In this document: positions 47,496 to 58,437 of the stretch, in pieces
Numbering within the stretch: the first letter of the stretch is position 1
Layout of the letters: every line of letters starts with the position of its first letter
DNA from: Cliona cf. orientalis
Lineage: Eukaryota; Porifera; Demospongiae; Clionaida; Clionaidae
NCBI GenBank assembly: GCA_963930775.1
Contig: OZ005705.1
Span: forward strand, 4,712,001-4,776,000
Direction of reading: 5' to 3'
DNA length: 64,000 nt
The notes under the pieces: generated by a model
What the model saw: the letters and a program-made list of their open reading frames with translations, nothing else
The model's database searches: none
Told to the model about the DNA's origin: nothing
Program-made: the position numbers and the translations under genes

Positions 47496-48822
47496 GAAAG
47501 GAAAGCTGTACAGTGAGATCAAAACTAAAAAGAATTGAGCTGATTAGGCCATCACTTATAATATTATAATAGTTTCCCGTCCCCCGCCCACATGCTATTT
47601 TAGCACCCGCATCCTCACTTATTATTGGCAGTTTCATTGGCCACACCCCTAATTCAAGGCGGGTTTAGAGGTGTGGTCAGATTCTTGCATGCAAGATCAT
47701 GCTCGAAGTTACTGAGCTGTATGCTAGCTAATAGCAGCAGAATAATAATACTATTAATACAATAAAAAAAAATATCCGCCCGCCCGCATGGGTTGATGGC
47801 AAATCAGGGGACGGGAAACAAGTATATTATAAGTCATGGCCTTATTGACAGCCAGTCCCCTCTACTCAAGTTGGCCAGTAGCTAGTATTCCGGTCTACGG
47901 TCATTTCTCTACAAATTAGTCTTCTTCGTGCATGTTATTGTTCAGTTGATTCAGCAATGAGTCACGGATCCACGTGAGCTAGGACAATAGCTGAGCCACG
48001 TGACTAGATCTACCTCTAACTTTGTTTATCGCCCCTCACGTTGTTCAGCTGACCATGAGCTTGTCTCGATCTTGACCCCTTTGGAGCATTCAGCTTTCAT
48101 GGCGACTTATACTTGCCTTGTGCAATAGAATATTTTGCATTTATGTCCACAGAGCCATGCTGGGTATACAATTCTGTGTGACCAATGCACCATAATTTAT
48201 AATTCCTGCATAGCTGTACTGTTTATGTGGGGCTTACTCAGGCTCACCCCAATAATAGGATGTTGGTTTTGACGTAGTCTCGTCTCCAGGTCCCTCCCTA
48301 GAATAGCATTTGACTTGCTGACCATTGCTTGATATACACATTGACACAAAGAGGCTCAAAATTCACCAAAAAAATGGAGCTCTCTAGAGCACATACCCCT
48401 CTTGTGTTATGTGTGCATCCTGCTATTGCTTGTGCCCTTTAATAAGTAAATGTCCTCGCTCTGTGCTGGGCCATTTTGGTGCCAACGACGACAACAATGG
48501 ACAGACAAACCGATTGTTTTACACTTTGCTGTGCATGCACACATGGGGTAAAAAGAACTAAAGCTAGTGCACCATCAGATATGCTGAGTAGGCTAAAACT
48601 GAAGGAGGGCGTAAGTATAGGTTATACACTGAGGTGTAGGTGGCTGTGAGGTATGATAAATCACCATAGCTACCGCAACTGAGATGTATAACCGACTTCT
48701 ACCATGGTAAACTATGCTTAGTAGTATTTAATACTGCAGCTAGAGTACCTACGCTGCTGTTCACTTCGCCATTCAGGACTGTCTGAATTGATGAAGAGCG
48801 CTAGAGCCGCTCGAACACAGCC
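47496..48822. other. Gene-free stretch with an inverted repeat copy
   Basis: At 48376-48552 an inverted copy of the 'gcgcaaggggta' family reads 'ctctctagagcacatacccc' to 'gcacacatggggtaaaa'. Around 47950-48060 E-box motifs 'ccacgtgac' and 'ccacgtgag' cluster, which may mark a promoter, but no first exon could be supported. A frame at 48823-49035 is treated as chance. Confidence 0.4.
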
Positions 48823-49083
48823 ATGATCAAGCGACTGCAAATGATGGGAGCGGTTTCCTTTCTTCAAGGCTCCCAGAATCTGACTTACAATACAGTGAGC
48901 ATGGCCTTCATCATCTACTGCAGTGATATCTCACTGGTCAAGTCTAAAAACGACGGTTCTTCTTACAGCATTGAAACAGCCACACAGCTGTTAGAAAAAT
49001 TGCTGATCTTGCATCCAATTACTCCACTCACTTAATTACCTTGCAAGCGCATGTGCATCCCACTCACAGGTTGATAAATAACT

Positions 49084-49409
49084 CAGTGGCGGATCCAGAG
49101 GGGGATCCAGGGGTGCACAGGAACCCCCCTTTGGGTTGCACCTAGCACTAAGAAGTATACTGATGTTAGGCTGAATGGAACCCCCCTTTCTGGCTACAGA
49201 ACTAAGAAAACTGCTGCTATGGCTTACCTTAGAATGCTTTAGAAGAAATTCGTTCAAAAACGGATCAATTAGACTGGTAGGGCTGGTAATTTGTCTCAAG
49301 AACGAGCGAAATGGGCGTGGTTTTGCCCGAAAGTGGGCATGGCTTTTAAAAAATTCGCGCGCAACAGTGTATTAGACTCCCCTTTCTAGAAATCCTGGAT
49401 CCGCCACTG
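49084..49409. mobile_element. hAT-like MITE, copy 3, 326 bp
   Basis: Ends 'cagtggcggatccag' and 'ctggatccgccactg' are perfect 15-bp inverted repeats, flanked by 'taact' on both sides. It is the best preserved of the three hAT-like copies. Confidence 0.85.
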
Positions 49410-49751
49410 TAACTTATAGGTTGATAAATCGCTTATAGGTTTGATAAGTGATTTATCAACCTCAATTTGAGTAATCTGATTGGTCAGAATGTTACAACCA
49501 TGGTAGAAGGTAACTGAGTATTAATAATTGAGTCAATATTATGCTCCTTTTTTTGCTTGCATACATAGCAAAAATTTTTGCCAATGCCTGTCTTTGGCGA
49601 AATATTCTTTTTTTTTTTTTTGCCCTGAGAAATTCTTGTCACACTTAATATTGAACAGTACTAATAGTGCATCAATAAGCTGTTGTACCTGCTATTCAAA
49701 GCCACTTCTTCCAAATAGTACCTTGGAATCTGCTTGACTAATCCTTTCAAA

Positions 49752-50128
49752 TACCGTATATTAGGCGCATCTCACTTATAAGCGCATGCCATTTTCCTGA
49801 CCTAAACACTCGCTGTTAGGCGCATTTCGCATATAAGTGCATATGTGACGCTTGACCTCGATATCTGCATGCTTTCTTGCTAGCCCAGGGTTCCAGCCTT
49901 TTCAAGTTACTCGAAATCACGATGGCTACTATCGATTCTCAGGTTCTTCGAGCTATGAGCGCCATTTCGAGCTGGGCAGAATGTAGCAATACGAATGATT
50001 GTGCGATCCATTGATTGGGTACGATACTGCGTTCTTGGATGTAGCTATTCTTTGTTAGGCGCATCTCGCTATTAGGCGCAGGTTTTCTTCCTGTGGAGAT
50101 ACATGTATAAGCGCATGCAATACAGTAT
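49752..50128. mobile_element. MITE, 'ttaggcgcat' family, copy 1
   Basis: Left 'taccgtatattaggcgcat' and a right end rich in inverted 'ataagcgcatgcaatacagta'. The interior shares 'cttgacctcgatatctgca' and 'ccagccttttcaagtta' with 60942-61352, so both are one family. Confidence 0.8.
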
Positions 50129-50549
50129 TATGGTTATTGCTGATTAGTGCTGACGTTACTATAGAAAAGAAAGTAATGGTGAAAATTGGCTACTTACATG
50201 TACATATAATCCAGGTACCAGTAGCCAAAGTGTATACAGTAGCAAATGACTAATTTGCATGCTATTATAGGAACTGTTGCCTTCTGCCTCGAGGCCAGTG
50301 CTGCTGTGTGCTGCATGCAGCAAGCTTAGGAGATGAAGAAGTTAGGGGTGTATGTCAAGGTTGACAACCAAATAGGAAAGCCTATTTGAGCGAGAGCACA
50401 TTCAAGAAACGTTTGCTAGCCCTACCGACTACTTCCTGGGCTTGTCCCAATGAAAAGTATGAGCTCTTGGCAAAATTAATTTATGTATTTTTATTGTGTA
50501 CTTTTGTACTCAAAATTGATTAGGATGTGATACTGCCTCTATGCTGTAG

Positions 50550-50813
50550 GTCTGACTGTTGATAATGTCAGAAAGGTACTACATGGAATACACTGGCAGG
50601 ATGCTGCTTATTCCACACTCCAAGCTCAATGAAATTGAGGGAGAGTGTTACAGTGATGAGGAATGTGAAGTAGCAGTGATCAGATACTGGATTCTCAGAG
50701 ATCCATTTGCATCATGGAGAAGAATTATAGAGTGACTTCTTCAAAAACACAAGGGGAAACATGATTATGCCATTAGAATACATCACTGCAGTGAGGAGCT
50801 GACTGGTATGTGA
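50550..50813 (+). pseudogene. Death-domain exon, decayed
   Basis: In one frame the DNA reads 'IPHSKLNEIEGECYSDEECE' followed by 'RYWILRDPFASWRRIIE', a stop (TGA where TGG is expected), then 'LLQKHKGKHDYAIRIHHCSE'. This is the helix 2-6 pattern of Death domains in sponge signalling proteins. An upstream piece in another frame ('VDNVRKVLHGIHWQD') matches the part before helix 2, so at least one frameshift and one stop are present. It ends at a good donor ('ctg|gtatgt'). A gene relic, or a gene with sequencing errors. Confidence 0.6.
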
Positions 50814-51044
50814 ATACGGCATGCATAATTATTACTTGTAACTGCATGCACGTATATCCCGTAGTGATCAGGGCAAGCGATTTAGCCTGCATGGGCATGC
50901 CGCTAACCTGGGATATAAATTGCATACATGTACATTGACTCCATTAAGTAAGACGTATGGGCATTTACCCAGGAGTGGGGGCTTTGCCAGGACAGTATTA
51001 TCAGCATGCATGCATGTACTATCTTTATATGTACGTATAACTTG

Positions 51045-51176
51045 TACCGTAGTGTCCCGGGTAAGCACCCATGGATGCTTAAACACAACTCATGATTTTG
51101 GCCCGCATGGGCGCTTACCCAAGATCAAAATTCCTTACAGAACTGGGAGTGGGTGCTTGCCCGGGACACTACGGTA
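51045..51176. mobile_element. MITE, 'taccgtagtgtcccgggtaa' family
   Basis: Left 'taccgtagtgtcccgggtaa' plus 'gcaccc', right 'gggtgc' plus 'ttgcccgggacactacggta': near-perfect 26-bp inverted ends in a 132-bp element. Adjacent DNA (50852-51000) is an older copy of the same family. Confidence 0.85.
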
Positions 51177-51489
51177 GTTATATAATGTCTTCCCATGAAT
51201 TAAAAACTCTATTGATTCTTAGAACAAATACTGCAATTTGATTGGCTACTGACAGGTATCTATATCTCATAGTCACCTACAAGATTTTCATAGTCACCTA
51301 CAAGTTTTGCAATCTGATTGATCAGTTGGAGGTCCATTATTTCACTTATAGAGACCTCTCAATTCACTTAGATCATAGCTGTAACAAATACTGCAATTTG
51401 ATTGGCTACTGACAGCTATCCATATCTCATAGTCATCTACAAATTTTGCCCTCTGGCTCTAGCAAAACAAAGCTATATGATCTAAACTT

Positions 51490-51626
51490 GTTAGACACTG
51501 TTTAGTCGGTTTCTATGTGATTTAGAAGACCTCAGGGCTCTCATAGAACCCTCGCTTTGCTCGGGATTCTATTTAGAGTCCTTCGGTCTTCTAAATCACA
51601 TAGAAACCTCCTGAACAGTGTCTAAC
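51490..51626. mobile_element. 137-bp foldback MITE, copy 2
   Basis: Nearly identical to 35163-35299: 'gttagacactgtttagtcgg' to 'cctgaacagtgtctaac'. Same length and only a few changes, so these two copies moved recently relative to the others. Confidence 0.85.
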
Positions 51627-51760
51627 TAATATTTATAGACCTCTTAGAGTGGTAGGTCTATTATTGGGCTGCCAAGGGCAAAGAAAGATGCACAGTGCAA
51701 CAGTAGCCTAGTCCCCAGGCTAAATGTCATGGTTACAGTTGCTATAATTATTCTAAATCA

Positions 51761-51902
51761 GTTAGAGACCTCGTCCAATGGTCTCTACGCTTTTTAAGAG
51801 ACCCTCAGGCCCTTAGTAGCACCCTCGCTGCACTTGGGATGCTACAGCCTCGGACCTTTGGGTCTCTTAAAATGCGTAGAGACCTTGGACTCGGTCTCTA
51901 AT
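51761..51902. mobile_element. Foldback MITE, 'gttagagacctcgtccaa' type
   Basis: Same plan as the preceding hairpin but different sequence: 'gttagagacctcgtccaatg' pairs with 'cttggactcggtctctaat', with inner 'cgctttttaagagacc' against 'gggtctcttaaaatgcg' and a 'caccctcgctgcacttggga' tip. It looks like a distant relative of the 137-bp family. Confidence 0.75.
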
Positions 51903-51944
51903 TATTATTTATGTGCTCCTCTGGACAAGAATTATATGACTTGT

Positions 51945-51970
51945 ACATGTACATGTACATGTACATGTAT
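51945..51970. repeat. (tgtaca)n microsatellite
   Basis: A run of 'acatgtacatgtacatg' just upstream of a short open stretch. Self-complementary, so able to form a hairpin. Confidence 0.85.
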
Positions 51971-52379
51971 GTACTGTTGTTGGGTACTAAACATTCTATC
52001 CCACAACACAGGAGCTGCTATAGATGATCTCACTCCCCTCTCAGACTCCAGCCTCACTCACAGCAATCTAGCAGCAGTGCTGGAGACAGAGGCAGAACCC
52101 TACCACTGACCACTGCAAACAAGCCTGCTTTGACTAGTGGCTGCATGATCTTCCTGGAGGCTATTGGCTGGTGGACTTTATGTGTATAAGGAACATGGAG
52201 CATTGGAGGTGCTGCAGATGATTTACTTCAAAGGTGAGTATGCGTGTGCTATTAATGCATGACACAGTACAATTAGCTATCTCATTGAAAATGAATAACA
52301 TTGGCCAGTTGTACTCTGACTATTTAGATATCCATAGAATCTTTATTGATTTCCATCTGTATACTCCACTTGCATAATA

Positions 52380-53228
52380 CCACACTCGCTCCAAATATTT
52401 TAATAGCCGAAAACGGCAAGTTGAAGTATTTTATTTCGTGATTCATTGAATATGCCGATTTCTTACTAACCAAACGACTACACGGTATGTCAACATAGCA
52501 GGAGCTCGAGGAGACATCTCAGAGTTTAGCGATTAGACGCTTCCATATTTATCACAGTGTGTGGCTACCATATCTTAGAATCTGATAGTATCTATGAGCA
52601 GAAAAGAAATATAGAAACTCTGAAGATTGTTTATGATTGTGGTCAGAATTATAGATGATAAACTAAAGCTGGACAATATAATTAAGCAAGGTACTAGCTA
52701 GTGTTCTCCATTATTACATGTCATATCAGCTGTTAACTCCATTCCAGTCTCATAATAATAATATTGTAGAGCCATTATGAATAGTCCTTGGATCATGGGA
52801 ATCCATCCAAGGGAACCAAAATGTGCCACTTTTTTGTGAACACTTACGAGTAACATTCACTAAAGCGGTCACTGCAGAACTCATGAATGTCTCCAGGTTA
52901 TAAGACTTGAACGAGCAGAAAGTAGAAGAGTTGCTCTCTCTTCTGGTCTTTGTTTGGAGTCCTAAAAGTGACTTGAAGATGGCCTAAATAGAACAGGTAA
53001 GAGAAATAGATTAAAAAAACAAGCATGCACTGGAATGTGCCACCGGATGCACTTCCTGGATCTGCAATGCTTGTATAATTATGTTTTGGACCACTGGCTT
53101 ATGGACTGAGATCAGTCCTATTTCACTCGAACAAGCCATCAGCTGAATTAATTATACTTTCTATTTAACTCCAAACGGTCATATTAATAATTATTTTGTC
53201 CATTTGGATAATTGGAACGAGTACAGTA
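52380..53228. mobile_element. Worn copy of the 'actcgctctaattat' MITE
   Basis: Ends 'ccacactcgctccaaatatt' and 'ataattggaacgagtacagt' match the 46280-46775 element with several changes. It is about 350 bp longer, with unique DNA from about 52700 to 53100 that is probably a later insertion. Confidence 0.6.
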
Positions 53229-53619
53229 TTTTTAGTGACTGAGTTTTCGGTTGGGAATCTGTCATTGTTGTAGTTAAGTAGTTCAAGTAGCTCTAGATCG
53301 TGATACACCAACCAGACATTATTTTTCAATATAGGGCTCTTGATAACCTTTTGTTACTTGTACTGTCAAAATGCCAATATAAATCTAACTTTGTCCAGAC
53401 ATACACATAAGTGTCCTCCACATCATTGAAAAGGGAGAACTAGCAGCAAAGCTGGAAGTGTTTTCGTCAAATCAGTTGTGAGACATGCACCCTTTAACTC
53501 TTATTATTTTAATGTTCTTTCTACTTTTTGTTTGTTCATCATCCATGCCGCACCACTTACTACCCACTATCAAGGTACAATCACATGCATTCATGACCTG
53601 GTCGATTACTATTTTGATA

Positions 53620-54066
53620 CAGTGGAACCCCTCTAAAGCGGACACCATTGGGACCAAAAAATTTTGTCTGCTGTAGCGAGGTGTTCTTAGCTCAGGGGTT
53701 AGTGGTTGACCACGCCCCTCCTACAATCATGGCCAGCTATTATAAAGCACTACTGTGGACGATGAAAAAGACCGTATTGATGAGAGCTCTGTCAACTGAC
53801 AGCTCCTAAGCAAGAATATGTGGGCTTTACTGTAGTTACTGGTTTCTGAAACCGACCGATTTTAATGGTGGGTGTGGTCTAACTGTCCATTATGCGAGGT
53901 TATTCACTGCTGCATAGGCTCGAACGGGACCAAAATAAGCGTCTGTTATACGGAATAGCGGGGTATCCGTGTTTGAATATATTAAAGTCTATGGAAATAC
54001 AATCCGGACATTCAGAATTGTCCATTATGTCGCAGGTGTCCGTGTTCGTTAAGCGGGGTTCCACTG
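53620..54066. mobile_element. pogo/Tigger-like MITE, 447 bp
   Basis: 'cagtggaacccctctaaagc' and the inverted 'aagcggggttccactg' flanked by TA on both sides, the target of Tc1/mariner-pogo enzymes. Interior sequence ('gtagtgctttagcatagctg' type) matches 11490-11830 on the other strand. Confidence 0.85.
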
Positions 54067-54557
54067 TACTTCACAATGACGGTTTTCACAGGATGAATTA
54101 TTTTAGAGATGCTGCTGTGGTGTATAGTCGCGCAGAGCCAGACCTTTACACTCCATGAGACAAGCTGCTTGTTTACAATTCATCATATTAAACCAAGCAT
54201 TAAAATTTTTAATGTGACAATTAACCTGTATTATATTCCAGATACAAGAACTTGCAGAAAATATTATACAGTCTTCTGCTAGCTAGAATGGCATGGTTAT
54301 GTAATTTTATGCACATCCAAAAAATAGACATTATAATAAGGGATGAGAGTTAATGGATTCTAGATTTAGCAATGATATAGGGAATTGACAGTCTGATGGG
54401 AGGGAATTCCAGAGAGGGGTCTACGTAGACCATGGCATATACTGGTACATTGAAAGTTAGATAATTATTATTAAGGGTATATATGGGGTATAGTATAATG
54501 CATAGTATTATAGTGATTCAAGTATACCATGCATGAAAGATAGCTAATCATCACGTT
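54067..54557. other. AT-rich gap, nothing recognised
   Basis: About 490 bp downstream of the intact 2H-like gene with no repeat ends or exons that I can support. Confidence 0.4.
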
Positions 54558-55328
54558 TTATGAGCATGTTCTTGACCTTTTCACATTTCTACATTCTGGT
54601 TTGTTGAGTATCACTGGTTTAGAGTGCCATGTGCCTGGTGGAATAATTTTATTTATTTTGTCAACTGCTGGCTGAACTGGAAATAAACTTTGATTGACCG
54701 TTGCTAGTGTCATATGAAAGCCTTGAAGTTTTGTGTGGGGTATGTGTTTCCTTATTCCAGTGCTACGTTCAAACTCTCTCTCGCTATTTAGGGTGTACTG
54801 CAGTAGCCTAGCTTGTGAGTCATTATCCAACATCAGGACAAGAGAGACCATGCCCCCAATGCCATGGATGGCACACACTAGTCTGTCAAATCGGACCTCT
54901 TGCACTCTCCAGTCATACTTATCGATGAATTCCCCAATCTTCACAGCTTCCAGGCTATAACAGCAGAAATAGTCCAATGTTACATGAAGATAACACTTTC
55001 GTTCGGTATCCAAAGATCTTACTGGACCAAACCCCTTCAATATATCACCAGCATAGTGCATGTTGTTCAGGAGATCACTTGGCCATCTGTGTGTACTGTT
55101 ATAATACACAGCTGCATAGCTGGAGTTTTGTTTATCACCAACCGAAAGGCACTTTGGACTACAACCACCTCCTCCTGAAGAGGGATAGGCTGGGCTGTAC
55201 TCGTGGCAATCCGTTGATGGACTCCCATCTCTTTGAAACATAGCTTGGAGTACAGATCTCAAATGAGTAGTAGCAAGCAGAACAGCAACCACCGCAACTA
55301 CCGAGGCTAGCCATTTTGACCGGCACAT
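54558..55328 (-). CDS. Membrane-anchored 2H-phosphoesterase-like protein
   Basis: An intact 256-aa single-exon frame. A short tail, an anchor at about residues 6-20 (LASVVAVVAVLLATT) and a luminal domain with N-glycosylation sites ('NSSYA', 'NSTHRW') suggest a type II secretory-pathway protein. Two motifs, 'HVTLDYFCCY' (about 116-125) and 'HMTLATVN' (about 206-213), each have the H-x-T-hydrophobic form of the 2H phosphoesterase superfamily (LigT, CPDase and AKAP7-type), spaced about 90 residues as that fold requires. Members cleave 2',5' or cyclic phosphodiesters. A luminal one would be unusual, so the enzyme call is inference from motif and spacing. Other marks are 'CSPKC' and 'RWPSDLLNNMHYAG'. 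It lies 140 bp from the start of the divergent micropeptide gene. A paralog at 45 kb is interrupted. Confidence 0.7.
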   Translation of the reverse strand: MCRSKWLASVVAVVAVLLATTHLRSVLQAMFQRDGSPSTDCHEYSPAYPSSGGGGCSPKCLSVGDKQNSSYAAVYYNSTHRWPSDLLNNMHYAGDILKGFGPVRSLDTERKCYLHVTLDYFCCYSLEAVKIGEFIDKYDWRVQEVRFDRLVCAIHGIGGMVSLVLMLDNDSQARLLQYTLNSEREFERSTGIRKHIPHTKLQGFHMTLATVNQSLFPVQPAVDKINKIIPPGTWHSKPVILNKPECRNVKRSRTCS

Positions 55329-55468
55329 TTTCTTGGGTCAAAGGTCAAAACCGGAGGGTGTGGGTCTCGTAGATGGGAAATCCCCTGGAATACCCCCCAT
55401 GGTTATCTCGTGAGCATTTAGCTGAGTGGGCATCTTCCAGCTCTAGCTGTTGGCGCTTTTCAAGGAAG

Positions 55469-55783
55469 ATGAATATTCTGTGGAGCTTGCTTTGGATTAT
55501 TTTGTTGATCTTCATTATCTGGTGAGCCATGCAATAGTGTATTGCTCCCGGATCTATGCCAGCTTGAAAATTATTTCGCATACTACATGGCATGTGATAT
55601 TGTGTACACAGGTATGTGTCGGGGCTAGTGGCCTGGTTCTACATCCTCATCCTTCCGTTTGTGGCGTGTATCCCAGCTCTGGACCCACTGGCTCAAATAC
55701 TGCTGAAGGTGGTGCAGTTTCCCTTGGTAGCTGGGAGGAACATCAGGGATGGCAAGCTGGGTGTCGATGCAGACTCTAAGTAA
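55469..55783 (+). CDS. Small two-helix membrane protein, 74 aa
   Basis: Two exons: 55469-55521 and 55612-55783 (tg|gtgagc ... acacag|g). A hydrophobic helix from residue 2 (NILWSLLWIILLIFIIWYV) runs into a second (about 24-40, WFYILILPFVACIPAL), then an amphipathic tail (QILLKVVQFPLVAGRNIRDG) and a short acidic end. The pattern of an N-terminal WxxLW helix, a Cys/Pro turn and 'LLK.VQ.P..A.N...GK' recalls a family of uncharacterised small proteins in many animals, but I cannot name it. Function unknown; an ER or Golgi membrane micropeptide is the plain reading. Head-to-head with the 2H-like gene. Confidence 0.7.
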
Positions 55784-56234
55784 TGTGTTAACTGACACTA
55801 CTGTCTTAGGTTTTAATGTCATTGTACCTGGTACACAATGACCATCTTCATGAAATGTATAGCTCCGAGTCTCATAATTTTGTTCTGCATCTGCATTGTA
55901 CCTAGTAGCTATGTGGTTGTCGTCTTTAAAATTATAAATTAATTTTGTGATATTTTGATCAACACTAGCCTCCTTCCCTGTCATGCGGGTATGATAGTCA
56001 CCTGACCCCCAGTAATAGTTCCATATCATTGTAATCACATAACAATTACAAATATTATAGTGACACTTCCATTTTAGGTAGCCTACTAGGTCTACCCTGA
56101 GTGTACATGGACCTGCATGCTACATGTAGCTGTGGCCAAGGATTTGTGGTTTGCCATTATCATGGACTCCTATCAATACCTATCTGATGCTTAGGTAGTT
56201 TGAACAAGTTACTAAAAGCCAGCGATAGAGACAG
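55784..56234. other. Convergent 3' gap
   Basis: The 3' ends of the micropeptide gene (+) and glycosyltransferase 1 (-) face each other. An open antisense frame covers part of it (to about 56038), but it overlaps the micropeptide exon and lacks domain or splice signals. Confidence 0.5.
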
Positions 56235-57861
56235 CTATCCAGTCACTGCAATGGCTTTTAGCCATGCTCTACCCTTCAACTTCTCTGTCCTTCCACTTTC
56301 CTTCAAGGCACCATCTTCCTTTACAGTCAGCTCCCTCAGATACCATGTATATCCATAAATTCCTGTCTTCATTTTCATGTCTACTGCCCTTTTGCTTCGA
56401 CCATGCCATACATAGTAGCTGTTTCTGTACTGCGTACACTTTCTGCATATGAGGCTTCTTGGTAGCACAGTGACTGTAAGTCCATTTAGTCTGCACTTGC
56501 CACTAATGGCCTGGTTTTCAATGCTTCGACCTTTGCTGAGCCATTCAATGTTGCAGCTATCCAGGGCATAGTTGATTTTCACCTGATCATCTTGTGTATC
56601 CACTCTAGTCTGACTCATACTTTTCCATAACAATTCTGCAGGTGTTTACATGTAGTGATAATTGCATGCATGACAAGGATATATCCTGATCAACAATAAA
56701 AATATTATGAAGTTATAATTATAATTATGAAGGGGGGTGGGATTAGCTTTGACTAGTTGTCCACAGATTTAAGAAGGTCTGCACAGATAGTTTTAACTGG
56801 AAGGGGCAGGGAGATCAGATAACTATTATTAAGGCGTGACTAGATTCATCCCCAGGTTCCTCTGGTCCCGTTGAAAAGTTGGGGATAAGGCTGAGGCTAG
56901 GTGTACCTGTGATCTCAATATGAATTTCTGTATGCTGCAATCATAATAATAATGCTGAATCATGACCATAAACTCCAAGATGTCAATGTTACATCATGTA
57001 CCTTAATTAAGCCACTCTAGATCTAGTAAAATCCTCACCTGTGTTTATTGTACTTCTGATGAGAATGACTCCCATGCACAGAGTTAGTCCCCATTTATGT
57101 CCTAGCTGGAAAGGGTAGCTTCCTGCAGATGCTACAATATCACTATCGGAGTGTGCCTCTAGGATTGGCTGCAAGTTCTTGATTACAGTGGCATCTGTGT
57201 CGTATGCCATTGCATCATACCCCCAGTGGTTCAGCAGCCGATACACAGCACATCTAGTGATCCAGATATGAGATGCCTTGGTCTGCATTTCTCCACTTAC
57301 GACTGTCTCTGGATTGACGTAGACTGACGTTATCCCCTTTCTCTCCAGTAGTGCCTGAAGTGTCTCATCAAGAGATACTGTAATGACATTTTCAAGCGGT
57401 GGGCTAGTTTTGATCTGGGCGGCAACCAACCAGTTTAGGAGACTGAGTGTGTAGTTGGTATTGCTGACAACTATTGTAACTTGTTTTCTTCGGGGCATTT
57501 GTTGCTGTGTCCAGGATGGCTGAAATTTCTTGTTCAATAAATTTCTCAATGTGGCCACCCAAGGTGACTTCATGACCATTGATGGTGATTTCACTGCAGC
57601 ACCATGTCCAAACGTCAATGAAATGTTAGTTGACTTTTTATAAGCATCCCGCCCATTTTTCTCCACTACAGGAATCTTAGTGAATATTTGGTTCTTTCCA
57701 ATCAGGATATCTGATTTACTAACATCCTGATAGGTTTGCTGAGGTGACTCATTGCTGGATGCTAACCAATATCTCCCTCTCCACAGCTGAAACGACAGTG
57801 TGCATATCAAAAGTGCCAGGAAGACTCCAATGAAGCGCATTACACCAGATCTTGTACCCAT
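56235..57861 (-). CDS. Golgi glycosyltransferase, nucleotide-diphospho-sugar transferase type, copy 1
   Basis: Predicted type II Golgi enzyme that transfers a sugar from a nucleotide donor. Two exons (57861-57039 and 56635-56235) join in phase 1 to give 407 aa. The anchor is at about residues 9-24 (RFIGVFLALLICTLSF), then a stem. The GT-A-like domain starts near 125 ('QVTIVVSNTNYTLSLLNWLVA'), with 'VITVSLDE', 'WITRCAVYRLLNHWGYD' and the metal-binding 'YDTDATVI' (DxD at 220-222), then 'SAGSYPF' and 'WGLTLCMGVILIRST'. These landmarks fit the Nucleotid_trans family (GT77-like). Exon 2 carries 'DDQVKINYAL', a Cys-rich 'LICRKC' and 'YVWHGRSK', shared with copy 2. Donor and acceptor are unknown. 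Confidence 0.82.
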
Positions 57862-58437
57862 AGCCCCACCCCCTTTTTCTGCCTCAGCTCTCGGTTATAA
57901 ACATGCAGTGCTACAGGTCCAGCGTGTTCTCTCGACGTCTTTCTTGGAACTTCCACCAAGGCGATTTCATGGAGGTATATAGACTAAATGTTATTGACGC
58001 AATCTCAAACGTGGGTGCACAATTACACAAGCCACGCCCCCTTATAACGCTTTTTTTTTTTTCCCCGCGGTTGATATCGACTCTAGTATAGCATAATATA
58101 ATAATGCTTCTATCACTTTTAATATTGCTCAACTTATCTATGCTGCACTGCAGCAGGTGTATCACAATAATAAATGAATAAAGTACGGACAGGAAAATAG
58201 TGATTTATAGATGACCGTTTCTGTGTGTGGCTTAGTGCTAATGATGTCTGTAAGAAAATAGTGATTTATGTGTACGAGGCTTAGTGCTATCTCTAGGAAA
58301 ATAATATAGGTGGCTTTGTGTGTGAGGTCTAGTGCTATCTCTAGTATTTGCTATGCTATGTACATTGCTTGATGAATGGAAGGATCTACGGTGCCATTAA
58401 TGTCTAGTAGAGTGCAGATTATGCTGGGTGGATCCAT

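Noticed and set aside
48823-49035. A 70-codon frame beginning with ATG
   Set aside because: No homology signal or splice partner; it lies in transposon-rich DNA next to a MITE.
52008-52240. Second immune-gene exon (short open stretch before 'caaag|gtgagt')
   Set aside because: A short open piece (IDDLTPLSDSSLTHSNLAAV) is suggestive, but no domain is recognisable and stops follow at once.
55625-56038. Open frame of 137 codons on the minus strand
   Set aside because: It overlaps the micropeptide exon in antisense, lacks motifs and splice signals, and its composition is not protein-like.
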